From Cyanobacteriota bacterium (GTDB lineage: Bacteria > Cyanobacteriota > Vampirovibrionia > Gastranaerophilales > UBA9971), in assembly GCA_022703625.1 (NCBI GenBank), contig JAKLDH010000013.1, forward strand, positions 1-35,125: DNA of 35,125 nucleotides, written 5' to 3'. Below the pieces are notes generated by a model. That model ran no database searches. It saw only the letters and a list, made by a program, of their open reading frames with translations, and was not told where the DNA came from. Shown here piece by piece: positions 8,115-16,126 of this stretch. The position numbers and the translations under genes were made by a program. Numbering within the stretch: position 1 is the stretch's first letter; each line of letters opens with the position of its first letter.

Positions 8115-9452
8115 ATGGAAAAATTAATTGATAATAACAGCTGTATTATTGATAAATTTCAGCTTGTGAACTTCTTTTTGCAAGGATTTAAGCCTAAAAC
8201 GGAATTTAAAATTGGCGTTGAATACGAAAAACTTGGCGTTCACTCTAAAAATTGTCAAGCGGTCTGTTATTCAGGGCAAAACAGCATTTCACGTCTTCTA
8301 AAAGAGCTTGAAGACAAAGGAAAGCTTAGAAAAATTACTGAAAATAATAATCTTATAGGACTTCATGGGGAATCAGGCGATATTACGCTTGAGCCTGGAA
8401 GTCAATTTGAATACAGCGCTCAGCCGTTTAAAACCCTAAAAGAGTTAGAGCAGGAGTATTTAGAGTTCAATAAAAAGACAGGAATAATTGCAGAACAACT
8501 TGGAATAACTTTTATAGGCTCAGGAATCCAACCGTTATCAACATTTAACGATATTTGCATGATTCCAAAAGCCAGATATGAAATAATGAGAAACTATCTT
8601 CCCCAAAAAGGAAGCAATGCCCTTGTTATGATGATGGAAACCGCTGGCACACAGGTGTCTGTTGACTTTGAGTCAGAAGAAGATGCAATGAGAAAATTAA
8701 GAATTACGCTCGGACTTTCGCCTTTATTAACCGCAATGTTTTCAAATTCTCCAATAAGAGCAGGGAAATTAAGCGGTTATAAGTCCTATAGAGCTTATGC
8801 ATGGCTCAATACAGATAATGATCGGTGTGGACTTGTCAGCAAAAAGGTTTTTGACAATAATTTCAGTTTTTCTGATTACGTTGATGTTCTTCTGGATGTG
8901 CCCATGTTTTTTATACAACGGGAAAATAGGCTGATTGACACAACCGGTATGACTTTTAGAGAATATATGAAAAAGGGTTTTAACGGACATAAAGCGATTA
9001 TGGAGGACTGGTTTTTGCATATGACAACGTTTTTTCCTGATGTCAGAATTAAAAATTATCTTGAAATAAGAAATTGCGATTGCCAGCGCGCAGATATGGC
9101 TATGGCGTTTCCAGCCTTAATCAAGGGCATTATATATAATAACGACGCAATGGAAGAGGCATGGAAATTTGTTAAAGACTTGAGCTGGGAAGAAATGAAC
9201 GAATTAAGAGATCAAATACCCATGCGCGGGCTAAATTTAAAATTGAAGAAATACAAATTGGCGGAAATTGCGGCGGAATTGGTTTTTATTGCGGAATTTT
9301 CCTTAAAATCCTCTCATGAATCAATTTATCTTGAAAAATTAAACGAGTTAACCTTGGAAGGAAAAACTCCGGCTGATATAATTATCCAAAACTGGGATTC
9401 TATTTGGAATAAAGATGTTAAAAAACTTGTAGAGTATGCCAGACTTGATTAA
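8115..9452 (+). CDS. gshA: glutamate-cysteine ligase, plant-type
   Basis: The 445-residue protein matches the plant/alphaproteobacterial GshA class (carboxylate-amine ligase fold), not the E. coli class. Visible family segments are KIGVEYEKLGV, GLHGESGDITLEPGSQFEYS, METAGTQVSVDFES, and MTTFFPDVRIKNYLEIRNCD. It joins glutamate to cysteine with ATP, the first step of glutathione synthesis. No gshB is in the window. A TATAAT at 8092-8097 could be its -10 box; the Shine-Dalgarno sequence is weak. The next gene starts 12 nt downstream, so the two form an operon, pointing to low-molecular-weight thiol chemistry. Confidence 0.93.
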   Translation: MEKLIDNNSCIIDKFQLVNFFLQGFKPKTEFKIGVEYEKLGVHSKNCQAVCYSGQNSISRLLKELEDKGKLRKITENNNLIGLHGESGDITLEPGSQFEYSAQPFKTLKELEQEYLEFNKKTGIIAEQLGITFIGSGIQPLSTFNDICMIPKARYEIMRNYLPQKGSNALVMMMETAGTQVSVDFESEEDAMRKLRITLGLSPLLTAMFSNSPIRAGKLSGYKSYRAYAWLNTDNDRCGLVSKKVFDNNFSFSDYVDVLLDVPMFFIQRENRLIDTTGMTFREYMKKGFNGHKAIMEDWFLHMTTFFPDVRIKNYLEIRNCDCQRADMAMAFPALIKGIIYNNDAMEEAWKFVKDLSWEEMNELRDQIPMRGLNLKLKKYKLAEIAAELVFIAEFSLKSSHESIYLEKLNELTLEGKTPADIIIQNWDSIWNKDVKKLVEYARLD

Positions 9453-9464
9453 AAGGAGAAAATA

Positions 9465-11132
9465 ATGCAGGAACATTTAATAATAATCGGAGGAGTTGCC
9501 GCAGGGACAAAAGCGGCTTCAAAAGCCCGCAGAGAAAATTCTGATCTAAAAATTTCCCTTTATACAGATGAAAAATACGTTTCATATTCCGCATGCGGAA
9601 TGCCCTATTATATTCAAGGGCTTATTCCAACTGAACAAAAACTTCTTGTAAGATCGCCTGAAGCCTTTAAAACAAAGGAAAACATTGATATCTACCTTTT
9701 GCATAAAGTTATAAAAATAATTCCTGACGAAAATAAAGTTTTAGTCAAAAATCAACAAACGCAAGAGGAATTTGAGGATAAATACACGAATCTTCTTATT
9801 GCAACAGGCTCAAGCTCTTTTATTCCGCCAATAGAAGGAACTGACCTTAAAAATGTTTTTAAATTAAAAAGTATAGAAGACGCAATTAAAATTAAAGAAG
9901 CGGTTAAATCAGCGAAAAAAGCGGTTATTATCGGGGCTGGCTATATAGGATTGGAACTGGCAGAGGCTTTTCATGAACTTGGACTTCAAACTACAATTAT
10001 AGAAAGACTCTCGCAGATCCTTGGCGTTTTTGACCTTGATCTGGCTTTTCAAATTCAAACTTATATGGAAAAGGAAAAAAAGATAAAAATTATTTTGAAT
10101 GATAGCGTAATAAGCCTTAAAGGAGATAATAAAGGCAGTATAAGTTCTATCGCAACCCAAAACGGGGAAATAATTGACGCTGATATTGCTATAATTGCGG
10201 TTGGAGTAAAACCAAACGTTGAAATTGCAAAAAACGCCGGAATTGAGCTTGGAGAAACCGGTGCAATTAAGGTGGATTCAAGAATGCAAACTAATTTTTC
10301 TAACATTTACGCCGCCGGAGATTGCGCCGAATCAATAAACAGAATAACCGGAAAACCCGTCTGGATTCCTTTAGGCTCTACCGCAAACAAGCATGGCAGA
10401 GTCGCCGCAATAAATATTACCGGAGGATATGCCGAATTCAAAGGAATATTAGGCTCTATGGTCGTAAAAATCTTTGAATATACGGCTTCTAAAACGGGAT
10501 TAAGCGAAAAAGAAGCGAAAAATTTAGGAATTGACTATGAAATTGCAATTGTATCTCACAAGGATAAATCCGGCTATATGCCTGATGCAGAAGAAATAAC
10601 GCTTAAAGTTATCGCTGAAAAAAATACAGGTAAGCTTCTTGGGATTCAAGCCATAGGAAAAGGCGACGCTGATAAAAGAGTAAACGTAGTTGCCGCCGCT
10701 ATAACAGCAGGAATGACGGTTGAAAATTTGTCAGAAATAGACCTTACTTATGCGCCGCCCTATTCTTCTGCTATTGATACGCTTCTTGTGGCGGCTCAGA
10801 TACTTGAAGACAAAATAAAAAAAGATGTAACCGGTATTTCACCGCAAAATTTACAAAAATTTCTTGAAGAAAAAAAGCCTTGTTGTGTTATTGACATACG
10901 ATCGCCTGAAGAGTTCGAAGCATGGCATCTTAAGCAGGCAAAAAATATTTCTATGGAAGAACTTGAAGCGAAAATAGAAGAAGAAAAGCCTGAAAGTATG
11001 CTTGTATGTTGTGATGAAGGCATGACGGGATACTTGCAAGCTATGAAGCTCAAGGAAAAAGGATGTAAAAATGTAAGTTTTATAGATGGTGGAATAAATT
11101 ATCTGAAAAAACTTCCTGAATACAATAAATAA
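9465..11132 (+). CDS. CoA-disulfide/persulfide reductase with C-terminal rhodanese domain
   Basis: The 555-residue protein has FAD-binding LIIIGGVAAGTKAASKARR at the N-terminus, with SYSACGMPYYI placing the single redox Cys near residue 44 as in CoA-disulfide reductases. The NAD(P)-binding motif AVIIGAGYIGLELAEAF and FAD motif NIYAAGDCAES follow. A dimerisation domain comes next, then a rhodanese domain (about 465-550) with catalytic loop VCCDEGMTG. Such fusions reduce CoA-, glutathione- or polysulfide-type substrates using NAD(P)H in the cytoplasm. A strong AAAGGAG site lies in the 12-nt gap after gshA, so a glutathione- or glutamylcysteine-persulfide substrate is a reasonable inference. Its stop codon is at the edge of an R6 repeat. 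Confidence 0.9.
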   Translation: MQEHLIIIGGVAAGTKAASKARRENSDLKISLYTDEKYVSYSACGMPYYIQGLIPTEQKLLVRSPEAFKTKENIDIYLLHKVIKIIPDENKVLVKNQQTQEEFEDKYTNLLIATGSSSFIPPIEGTDLKNVFKLKSIEDAIKIKEAVKSAKKAVIIGAGYIGLELAEAFHELGLQTTIIERLSQILGVFDLDLAFQIQTYMEKEKKIKIILNDSVISLKGDNKGSISSIATQNGEIIDADIAIIAVGVKPNVEIAKNAGIELGETGAIKVDSRMQTNFSNIYAAGDCAESINRITGKPVWIPLGSTANKHGRVAAINITGGYAEFKGILGSMVVKIFEYTASKTGLSEKEAKNLGIDYEIAIVSHKDKSGYMPDAEEITLKVIAEKNTGKLLGIQAIGKGDADKRVNVVAAAITAGMTVENLSEIDLTYAPPYSSAIDTLLVAAQILEDKIKKDVTGISPQNLQKFLEEKKPCCVIDIRSPEEFEAWHLKQAKNISMEELEAKIEEEKPESMLVCCDEGMTGYLQAMKLKEKGCKNVSFIDGGINYLKKLPEYNK

Positions 11133-11282
11133 GTAGGTAACAAAAAGTTTTCAGGTTTTTATCTACCCAACCCCAACCCCTTCCCTTCAAAGGGAAGGGG
11201 CTTTTGTTGTTTGTTTGCCTCACTCGCTTCGCTCGTTCGGCAAAATTTAACAAGAGCTGAAAATTTTTTGTCTGTTACTTAA
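11131..11282 (+). repeat. R6: inverted-repeat element
   Basis: The ends are imperfect inverted repeats: aagtaggtaacaaaaagttt at the left, and attttttgtctgttactt at the right. Inside are ccccttcccttcaaagggaa, a small palindrome, and cactcgcttcgctcgttc. The same aaccccttcccttcaaaggg core recurs in R4-a near 13310. It begins within the stop codon of the upstream reductase gene. Confidence 0.65.
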
Positions 11283-11290
11283 TAAGCAAT

Positions 11291-11564
11291 TACAGTGATC
11301 TTAAAAAGAAATCGGCAAATTAAAGACTTGCTTAGCCCGCGCCGCCCGCAGGGCGGCGCGGGCTGTAAATATAAGCTTTTTAACCAATTAATACCAAGTT
11401 GAAATCAATGTATGATTAAATCTCCCTCCCCCTGCCCCCTCCCCAAGGGAGGGGAAGAAGAGTTAATAAGGGTTTTGCCGGCGTAGCCGGCAAAACCCTT
11501 ATCAAAAAATAATACTCTTTTGATTGCAACTTGGTATAACAAAAACTTATTGGTATTGGTGTCT
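11291..11564 (-). repeat. R1-C: R1 element split by R2-b
   Basis: Read on the minus strand it is an R1 element with hairpin 1 only (agcccgcgccgccc) and no hairpin 2. The R1 sequence ...aaccaattaa stops at 11391 and resumes as taacaaaaacttattgg at 11537, with R2-b between. The TAA at the junction is present on both sides, the direct signature of insertion. Confidence 0.85.
11392..11536 (-). repeat. R2-b: 145-bp R2 element inserted in R1-C
   Basis: It has R2 terminal inverted repeats (TACCAAGTTG... and ...CAACTTGGTA), identical in length to R2-a, flanked by TAA at 11389-11391 and 11537-11539. It is oriented opposite to R2-a. It carries the gttttgccggc hairpin and the C-rich hairpin. Confidence 0.92.
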
Positions 11565-11677
11565 TCTATAAATGCCTTCAAACAGTTGATTTTTTTTTAT
11601 GTTGATGTATTAAATTTTATTATTAAAGTTATATAAAACTTTAAAATTTGTTTTTTAAAAAAATATGGAATGAGATC

Positions 11678-11914
11678 ATGAAGCAGGATTTAGTAAAAAA
11701 GAACATAGACAATATTATAATTTCCCAAAAAAATATCTGGAGTGTATTTTTATTGCTATCAGCAATTACAATATTACTGATATTTAACCTGAATAATTCT
11801 TTGACAATTTTCTTTGCGGCAACAGCCGGATTAATTGTATTGATACTTTTGTTTATTTACATAAAAAAAAGTACAGATTTACTTGCGAATATTGATGATT
11901 TATTCAATTTATAA
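11678..11914 (+). CDS. small two-span membrane protein
   Basis: I do not recognise this 78-residue protein. Two hydrophobic spans are clear: SVFLLLSAITILLIFNL and IFFAATAGLIVLILLFIYI, joined by a short NNS loop, with a basic N-terminus and an acidic C-terminal tail ending DDLFNL. This fits a small inner-membrane hairpin protein with both ends in the cytoplasm. I chose ATG at 11678, which has GGAATGAG just upstream, over a TTG 30 nt earlier that lacks a ribosome binding site. It stands alone between repeats. Function unknown. Confidence 0.55.
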   Translation: MKQDLVKKNIDNIIISQKNIWSVFLLLSAITILLIFNLNNSLTIFFAATAGLIVLILLFIYIKKSTDLLANIDDLFNL

Positions 11915-11976
11915 TACCGGTATAAAATTGGAATAAAAATAAGAACATTTTGTAAAATCTTATTTTACGAGAGTTT

Positions 11977-12095
11977 TATACTGATCAAAAGCTGTAGTAA
12001 GGGTAGGGCGGGTGTTTTGACTTCGGCAAAACACCCGCAAATTAAGGTTTTACAAAAATAATCTTTTAAATTTGCAGATTTCTAAGATCAGTATA
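11977..12095 (+). repeat. R1-D: 119-bp R1 element lacking hairpin 1
   Basis: It has perfect 10-bp terminal inverted repeats, TATACTGATC and GATCAGTATA. Only hairpin 2 is present (gcgggtgttttg...caaaacacccgc), followed by the standard right arm. This copy shows the R1 ends most clearly. Confidence 0.88.
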
Positions 12096-12097
12096 AT

Positions 12098-12146
12098 AAA
12101 AAACGCCCGTTAAGGCGTATATAAAAAAGCAGATATAATCTCTGCT
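12098..12146 (-). terminator. tandem terminators for rpsO
   Basis: On the minus strand the first hairpin (agcaga, loop gattata, tctgct) is followed by TTTTTT. A second (acgcc / ggcgt) is also followed by TTTTTT. Both lie 27-75 nt downstream of the rpsO stop codon. The second lies directly beside R1-D. Confidence 0.75.
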
Positions 12147-12172
12147 CGATTCTTTTTTGAAAATTAAAAATA

Positions 12173-12442
12173 TTATTTGCGTAAATCAAGTTTTTGGATT
12201 ATTTCTCTGTATCTTTCAGTGTTTTTATTTTTAAGATACGCAAGTAATCTCTTTCTTTGACCTACCATAATTAAAAGACCACGTTTGCCTTGAAAATCTT
12301 TAGAATTAATTTTTAAATGCTCCGTAAGCTCTCTGATTTTTTGCGTTAAAAGAGCTATCTGAACCTCAGGAGAACCTGTGTCATTTTCACTTCTTTTATG
12401 TTTTTCAATTAAATCTTTTTTATTTGCCAGATTTATTGACAT
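12173..12442 (-). CDS. rpsO: 30S ribosomal protein S15
   Basis: At 89 residues this is the exact family length. It shows the S15 signature: [19 protein letters not shown], then [16 protein letters not shown], then [15 protein letters not shown]15 binds 16S rRNA early in assembly of the 30S platform. AGAGGGAAA precedes the ATG. It stands alone, followed by two terminators; the common partner pnp is not present. Some bacteria autoregulate rpsO through a leader structure, which I cannot identify here. Confidence 0.97.
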   Translation of the reverse strand: MSINLANKKDLIEKHKRSENDTGSPEVQIALLTQKIRELTEHLKINSKDFQGKRGLLIMVGQRKRLLAYLKNKNTERYREIIQKLDLRK

Positions 12443-12569
12443 TAAATTTCCCTCTTTTACTAATTGCTTCCTTTTGTATAAACTTACAGGTTATATTATC
12501 ATTTAAAGAAAATTGATCAAGTGTATAGTTTTTTGGATTGTAAAAAAAAATATAATTATGGGGGAAAAG

Positions 12570-13259
12570 ATGGAAAATATTGTTAAATATCTGGATCAAA
12601 CTCTACTTTTGCAGGATACAAGCGAAAAAGAAGTTTTTGACTTCTGTAAACAAGCTAAAGAATACGGTTTTTATGCTGTATGCGTTCAGCCTTATCGGGT
12701 TTCAGACGCTTTTAAGGTTTTACGGGGCAGCAATACGAAAATTGCCGCTGTAGCCGGATTTCCTTGCGGATCAACATTTACAGATGTTAAATTACTGGAA
12801 GCCAAGATTTGTATTGAGCATGGGGCTGATGAAATTGACATGGTAATGAATATAGGCGCGCTTAAGGATGGAAACACAGATTTTGCAAAAACTGACATTC
12901 AAAAAATGGCTGAGCTTACAAAAAGCAATAACGTTATTTTAAAAGTAATCATTGAAACAGGGCTTTTAACAGATGAAGAAAAGGTTTTAGCATGCAAAAT
13001 ATCCGCTGAAGCAGGAGCTGATTTTGTCAAAACCTCAACCGGCATGACAAAAAACTCCATGCCGGCAACTGTGGAAGATATTAAATTAATGTATGAAACA
13101 GTAAACTTTTTAGGCGTTAAAGTAAAAGCCAGCGGAGGTATAAAGGATTATGCAACCGCAAAAGCAATGATTCAGGCAGGCGCATCAAGAATCGGAACAA
13201 GCTCAGGAGTTCAAATAGCGCAGGAAGCTGTTTTTTATAGCAAGTTGCAATCAATGTAG
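12570..13259 (+). CDS. deoC: deoxyribose-phosphate aldolase with element-derived C-terminus
   Basis: This 229-residue class I aldolase converts 2-deoxyribose-5-phosphate to glyceraldehyde-3-phosphate and acetaldehyde. Its Schiff-base Lys is about K154 in DFVKTSTGM. The second active-site Lys is about K186 in KVKASGGIK, and the Asp lies in DEIDMVMNIGA. The start chosen is ATG at 12570, with GGGGGAAAA upstream and the normal N-terminus (KYLDQTLL) just after; an in-frame ATG at 12513 is less likely. The last seven codons (YSKLQSM) and the TAG stop lie inside the R2-e repeat, so the C-terminus was probably extended by its insertion. It works with PunA and Cdd in nucleoside breakdown. Confidence 0.95.
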   Translation: MENIVKYLDQTLLLQDTSEKEVFDFCKQAKEYGFYAVCVQPYRVSDAFKVLRGSNTKIAAVAGFPCGSTFTDVKLLEAKICIEHGADEIDMVMNIGALKDGNTDFAKTDIQKMAELTKSNNVILKVIIETGLLTDEEKVLACKISAEAGADFVKTSTGMTKNSMPATVEDIKLMYETVNFLGVKVKASGGIKDYATAKAMIQAGASRIGTSSGVQIAQEAVFYSKLQSM

Positions 13260-13398
13260 CGCCCTGTTAAGTTAATTTTAAAGTTTTTTTTATCTACCCA
13301 TCCCCAACCCCTTCCCTTCAAAGGGAAGGGGCTTTTGTTTGTTTTTGGGTTTCGCTCGCTACGCTCGCTCAACCCAATGAATTAACTTAACAGAGCAG
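13260..13398. repeat. R4-a: inverted-repeat element nested in R2-e
   Basis: Ends are gccctgttaagttaatt and aattaacttaacagagc, inverted with one or two mismatches. TAG flanks both sides (13257-13259 and 13399-13401); the left TAG is the deoC stop codon. It holds aaccccttcccttcaaaggg and cgctcgctacgctcgctc palindromes. Confidence 0.75.
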
Positions 13399-13442
13399 TA
13401 GTATTAACTCTTCCTTCCCAAGTGAAGGGAAGAAGAGTTAAT

Positions 13443-13611
13443 AACTTGAATTGCTAAATAAATAATTTTATATTTGGCGTAGCGGCTGGCTTCGCCAGCC
13501 GCTACGCCTTCTTAAGGCATGCGGCTCGCAGGCAAAGCCTGCGAGCCGCATAAAAAATTAAAATAAAATTTCAATCTATTTCAGCGTTTCGACTAATTAG
13601 CAATTCGAGTT
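13443..13611 (+). repeat. R3-a: R3 element nested in R2-e
   Basis: Ends are aacttgaattgctaaa and attagcaattcgagtt. A perfect 4-bp repeat, taat, flanks it (13439-13442 and 13612-13615). Two strong hairpins follow: gcgtagcggctgg with loop cttcg, and atgcggctcgcagg with loop caaag. Confidence 0.9.
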
Positions 13612-13684
13612 TAATAAGGTTTTTGCCAGCGTAGTCGGCAAAAACCTTATTAAAAAATATTGCTCTTTTGATTGAAACTTAATA

Positions 13685-13939
13685 TTAAGCGGGTTCTTCC
13701 TGAATTGCAACTCCGGCTATCTGTGTATCAAAGACAGCCAGCTTTTTTAAAGGTCCTTTGCCTAGTCTTTCTATGATTTTTGGCATTTGCGGCTTTGCGT
13801 TTGCCATAATATTTCTTATTTCAAGGTAGGTTTCATCAGGATTATCAACATAAAAAACCAGCGGAGGCGCAACTACCTTAAGAAAAACCAATAAAGCTTT
13901 CCTTGTCTGTATTTGTTGTCCCTGTATATTAGGATTCAT
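13685..13939 (-). CDS. conserved-looking small protein downstream of purH
   Basis: I do not recognise this 84-residue protein. CAGGAG lies 8 nt before its ATG, and it starts 17 nt after purH on the same strand, so it is probably co-transcribed. It has no signal peptide; the segment LLVFLKVVAPPLVFYVDN is hydrophobic but contains prolines and is more like a buried strand-turn-strand than a membrane span. The middle (MPKIIERLGKGPLKKLAVFD) is basic and helical. Its stop codon is the flanking TTA of R2-e, so its annotated end coincides with the insertion site. Function unknown. Confidence 0.7.
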   Translation of the reverse strand: MNPNIQGQQIQTRKALLVFLKVVAPPLVFYVDNPDETYLEIRNIMANAKPQMPKIIERLGKGPLKKLAVFDTQIAGVAIQEEPA

Positions 13940-13956
13940 GGCGTATCTCCTGTTTT

Positions 13957-15513
13957 TTAATGTTTAAAATGTCTGATTCCGGTCATTATCATAGGAATTG
14001 AATATTTTTGCGACTCTGCTATTACTTCTTCGTCTTTTATGCTTCCTCCGGGCTGGATTATTGCGCCGATTCTCGCATGCGCCGCCGCATGGATGCTGTC
14101 AACAGCCGGAAAGAACCCGTCGCTGGCAATTACCGCATCTTTTGTTTCATCACATGCATGCTTTATAGCAATTTCCATTGAAGCGATCCTGCTTGTCTGA
14201 CCCATTCCAATCCCTAGCGTTTTAAGGTCTTTAGCAATAACTATAGCATTTGAACCTACATACTTTGCCACTTTCCACGCAAAAACCATATCTTCAACCT
14301 GTTCTTTTGTCGGTTTACAGGAAGTTGCAACTTTAAAATTGTCCTCTGAAAGCTGGGCGGTATCCGCTGTTTGTATTAAAGTCCCGAAGGAAAGGTCTTT
14401 GATTGTATATATCTGAGCTTTTTTAAAGTCAGCGGCTTTAAAAGGGAGTTTTACCAGTCTTAAATTCTTCTTTGCGCTCAATATTTCAAGAGCTTCTTCA
14501 GAAAAATCAGGGGCAACTATAACTTCCAGAAATAATTTTACGGCATGGTTTGCTATTTCTTTTGTAACAATGTCATTAAGCCCTATAATTCCGCCGAATG
14601 CGCTTATTGGATCGCAACCGTGAGCTTTAAGGTAAGCATCCGTGATATCTGTCCCTAATGCAACGCCGCAAGGGTTATTATGTTTGATTATGCAGGCGGC
14701 GGGCACGTCGATAAACTCTGTTACAATGTTCACAGCCGCAGTTATATCTACCATATTGTTATACGAAATTTCTTTGCCCTGCAAAACCTCATAGTCCAAA
14801 GTAGAGGATTTTTTGTAAATCGCCGCCGATTGATGCGGGTTTTCGCCGTATCTTAAATTTTTTATTTTTTCAAGATTTAAAACGAATTTATCCGGCAATA
14901 TTTCCAGTTCATCTTCTTCAAAAAGTCTTTTTTCCATTTGTTCAGAAATCACGGCATCATAAGAAGATGTATACCGGAAAGTTTTTACCGCTAATTCTTT
15001 TCTAAGCTCATAAGTGGTATTTCCATTGTTTTCATCGAGTTCTTGAAGGATTTTATCGTATAAACAGCTTGAGTATATACAGGTAACATCGAAAAAGTTT
15101 TTTGCCGCCGCTCTAAGAAGGGTTACGCCTCCAATATCTATGTATTCATAGAGTTCATCAATTTTCATTTTTTCATTTTTTGAAGCTTCTTCAAACGGAT
15201 AAAGGTTTACAACCACCATATCTATAAAATCAATGCTATTTCCTTTCATTTCAGCGACTTCATCCGGCGAAGTTCTTGAAGCGAGTATTCCTGCGTGGAT
15301 TTTAGGATGAAGCGACTTTACCCTGCCGCCTAAAAGTTCTCTAAAGCCGGTTATTTCAGAGATTTCAGTTACTTTTATTCCGTTTTCCTTAAGTTTATCG
15401 TAGGTTCCACCTGTGGAAATTATTTCATATCCGTAAAATTTTTGAATTTTTTGAGCAAATTCAACGATTCCGTCTTTGTTATATACGCTTATAAAAGCTT
15501 TTTTCTCCGCCAT
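13957..15513 (-). CDS. purH: bifunctional AICAR transformylase / IMP cyclohydrolase
   Basis: The 518-residue PurH has an N-terminal MGS-like IMP cyclohydrolase domain (about 1-195: FISVYNKDGI, STGGTYDKL, GRVKSLHPKIHAGIL). A C-terminal AICAR formyltransferase domain follows, with the catalytic CIIKHNNPCGVALG. It catalyses the last two steps of purine synthesis, using 10-formyl-THF. GGGAGG precedes the ATG. The end is intact (MIMTGIRHFKH is the typical C-terminus). It is followed by an 84-residue unknown gene. No purine riboswitch is evident in the leader, which is only partly repeat-free. Confidence 0.97.
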   Translation of the reverse strand: MAEKKAFISVYNKDGIVEFAQKIQKFYGYEIISTGGTYDKLKENGIKVTEISEITGFRELLGGRVKSLHPKIHAGILASRTSPDEVAEMKGNSIDFIDMVVVNLYPFEEASKNEKMKIDELYEYIDIGGVTLLRAAAKNFFDVTCIYSSCLYDKILQELDENNGNTTYELRKELAVKTFRYTSSYDAVISEQMEKRLFEEDELEILPDKFVLNLEKIKNLRYGENPHQSAAIYKKSSTLDYEVLQGKEISYNNMVDITAAVNIVTEFIDVPAACIIKHNNPCGVALGTDITDAYLKAHGCDPISAFGGIIGLNDIVTKEIANHAVKLFLEVIVAPDFSEEALEILSAKKNLRLVKLPFKAADFKKAQIYTIKDLSFGTLIQTADTAQLSEDNFKVATSCKPTKEQVEDMVFAWKVAKYVGSNAIVIAKDLKTLGIGMGQTSRIASMEIAIKHACDETKDAVIASDGFFPAVDSIHAAAHARIGAIIQPGGSIKDEEVIAESQKYSIPMIMTGIRHFKH

Positions 15514-15606
15514 TTTTCATCCTCCCGTCAGCTGTTTCTATTTACAATTGTATTCGCTGATAAGACAAATAAAAGGGCAAGTTTTTTATAACAGCAAAAA
15601 ATTTGC

Positions 15607-15793
15607 TATATCAATACAAATAAGTTTTTGTTAATTGCTAAAAAAGCTAATATCTACAGCCCGCGCCGCCCTTCGGGCGGCGCGGGCTGAGTAAGGATAT
15701 AGCGGGTATTTCGGCTTCGCCGAAATACCCGCAAATTAAGGACTTATAAAAATCATCTTTTTAATTTGCCGATTTCTTTTTAAGATCACTATA
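15607..15793 (+). repeat. R1-E: full-length 187-bp R1 element
   Basis: Ends are TATATCAATA and GATCACTATA. Hairpin 1 is agcccgcgccgccc with loop ttc; hairpin 2 is gcgggtatttcggc with loop ttc, both perfectly paired. The next element, R3-b, begins at the very next base. Confidence 0.92.
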
Positions 15794-15915
15794 AACTCGA
15801 ATTGCTAATTAGTTGAAACGCTGAAATAGATTGAAATTTTATTTTAATTTTTTATGCGGCTGGCTTCGCCAGCCGCTACGCCAAATATAAAATTATTTAT
15901 TTAGCAATTCAAGTT
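15794..15915 (-). repeat. R3-b: 122-bp R3 element with one hairpin
   Basis: R3 ends AACTCGAATTGCTAA and TAGCAATTCAAGTT are present in reverse orientation. The two R3 hairpins are reduced to one that joins the outside of one (atgcggc) to the other, so about 48 bp were lost, probably by recombination between the similar ggc...gcc stems. It abuts R1-E without any gap. Confidence 0.88.
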
Positions 15916-15955
15916 ATAAGTTAACAATGCAATAGTATAGTTTTTAGAGATACTC

Positions 15956-16066
15956 TCAAGTATTTGGTTTTGGAACTTTGGGTATTAAAAGATACACAAT
16001 AAGAAATATCGTTACTCCAATAGAAGCAATAATAAGATAAAAATTGACACTCTCTGTCCAAGCCAT
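15956..16066 (-). CDS. 36-residue single-span membrane microprotein
   Basis: A short gene not long enough for usual ORF calling. GGGGTGG lies 6 nt before ATG (16064-16066 complement). The protein starts MAWTESVNFY, has one hydrophobic span (YLIIASIGVTIFLIVYLLI), and ends with a short basic-proline tail, PKVPKPNT, before TGA. The layout (short outer N-terminus, one helix, basic tail) resembles small accessory subunits of respiratory or transport complexes, but I cannot assign a family. It lies alone between repeat clusters. The good ribosome site and clean helix are the main support. Confidence 0.6.
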   Translation of the reverse strand: MAWTESVNFYLIIASIGVTIFLIVYLLIPKVPKPNT

Positions 16067-16126
16067 TATTCCACCCCTTTTTTATACTTTATTTTCGGTT
16101 TTTCAGAAAAATAAACTCATTCCAGC

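Larger units (their letters stand above)
13238..13684. repeat. R2-e: R2 element carrying two nested elements
   Basis: The left end TAGCAAGTTGCAATCAATG (13238) and right end CATT-like attgaaacttaata (ending 13684) are slightly decayed R2 ends. Both flanks have TTA (13235-13237 and 13685-13687). R2 sequence between them is interrupted twice, by R4-a and by R3-a. The right TTA is also the stop codon (TAA on the minus strand) of the 84-residue gene. Confidence 0.85.

Noticed and set aside
12093-12120. R1 and R3 hairpins as ordinary terminators
   Set aside because: Most are GC-rich stems without a following T-run and are part of conserved element sequence; only the four listed terminators have the right form. 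Incidental termination by them is not excluded.
13957-15600. Purine riboswitch upstream of purH
   Set aside because: The leader between the start codon and R1-E is only about 90 nt and shows no recognisable aptamer.
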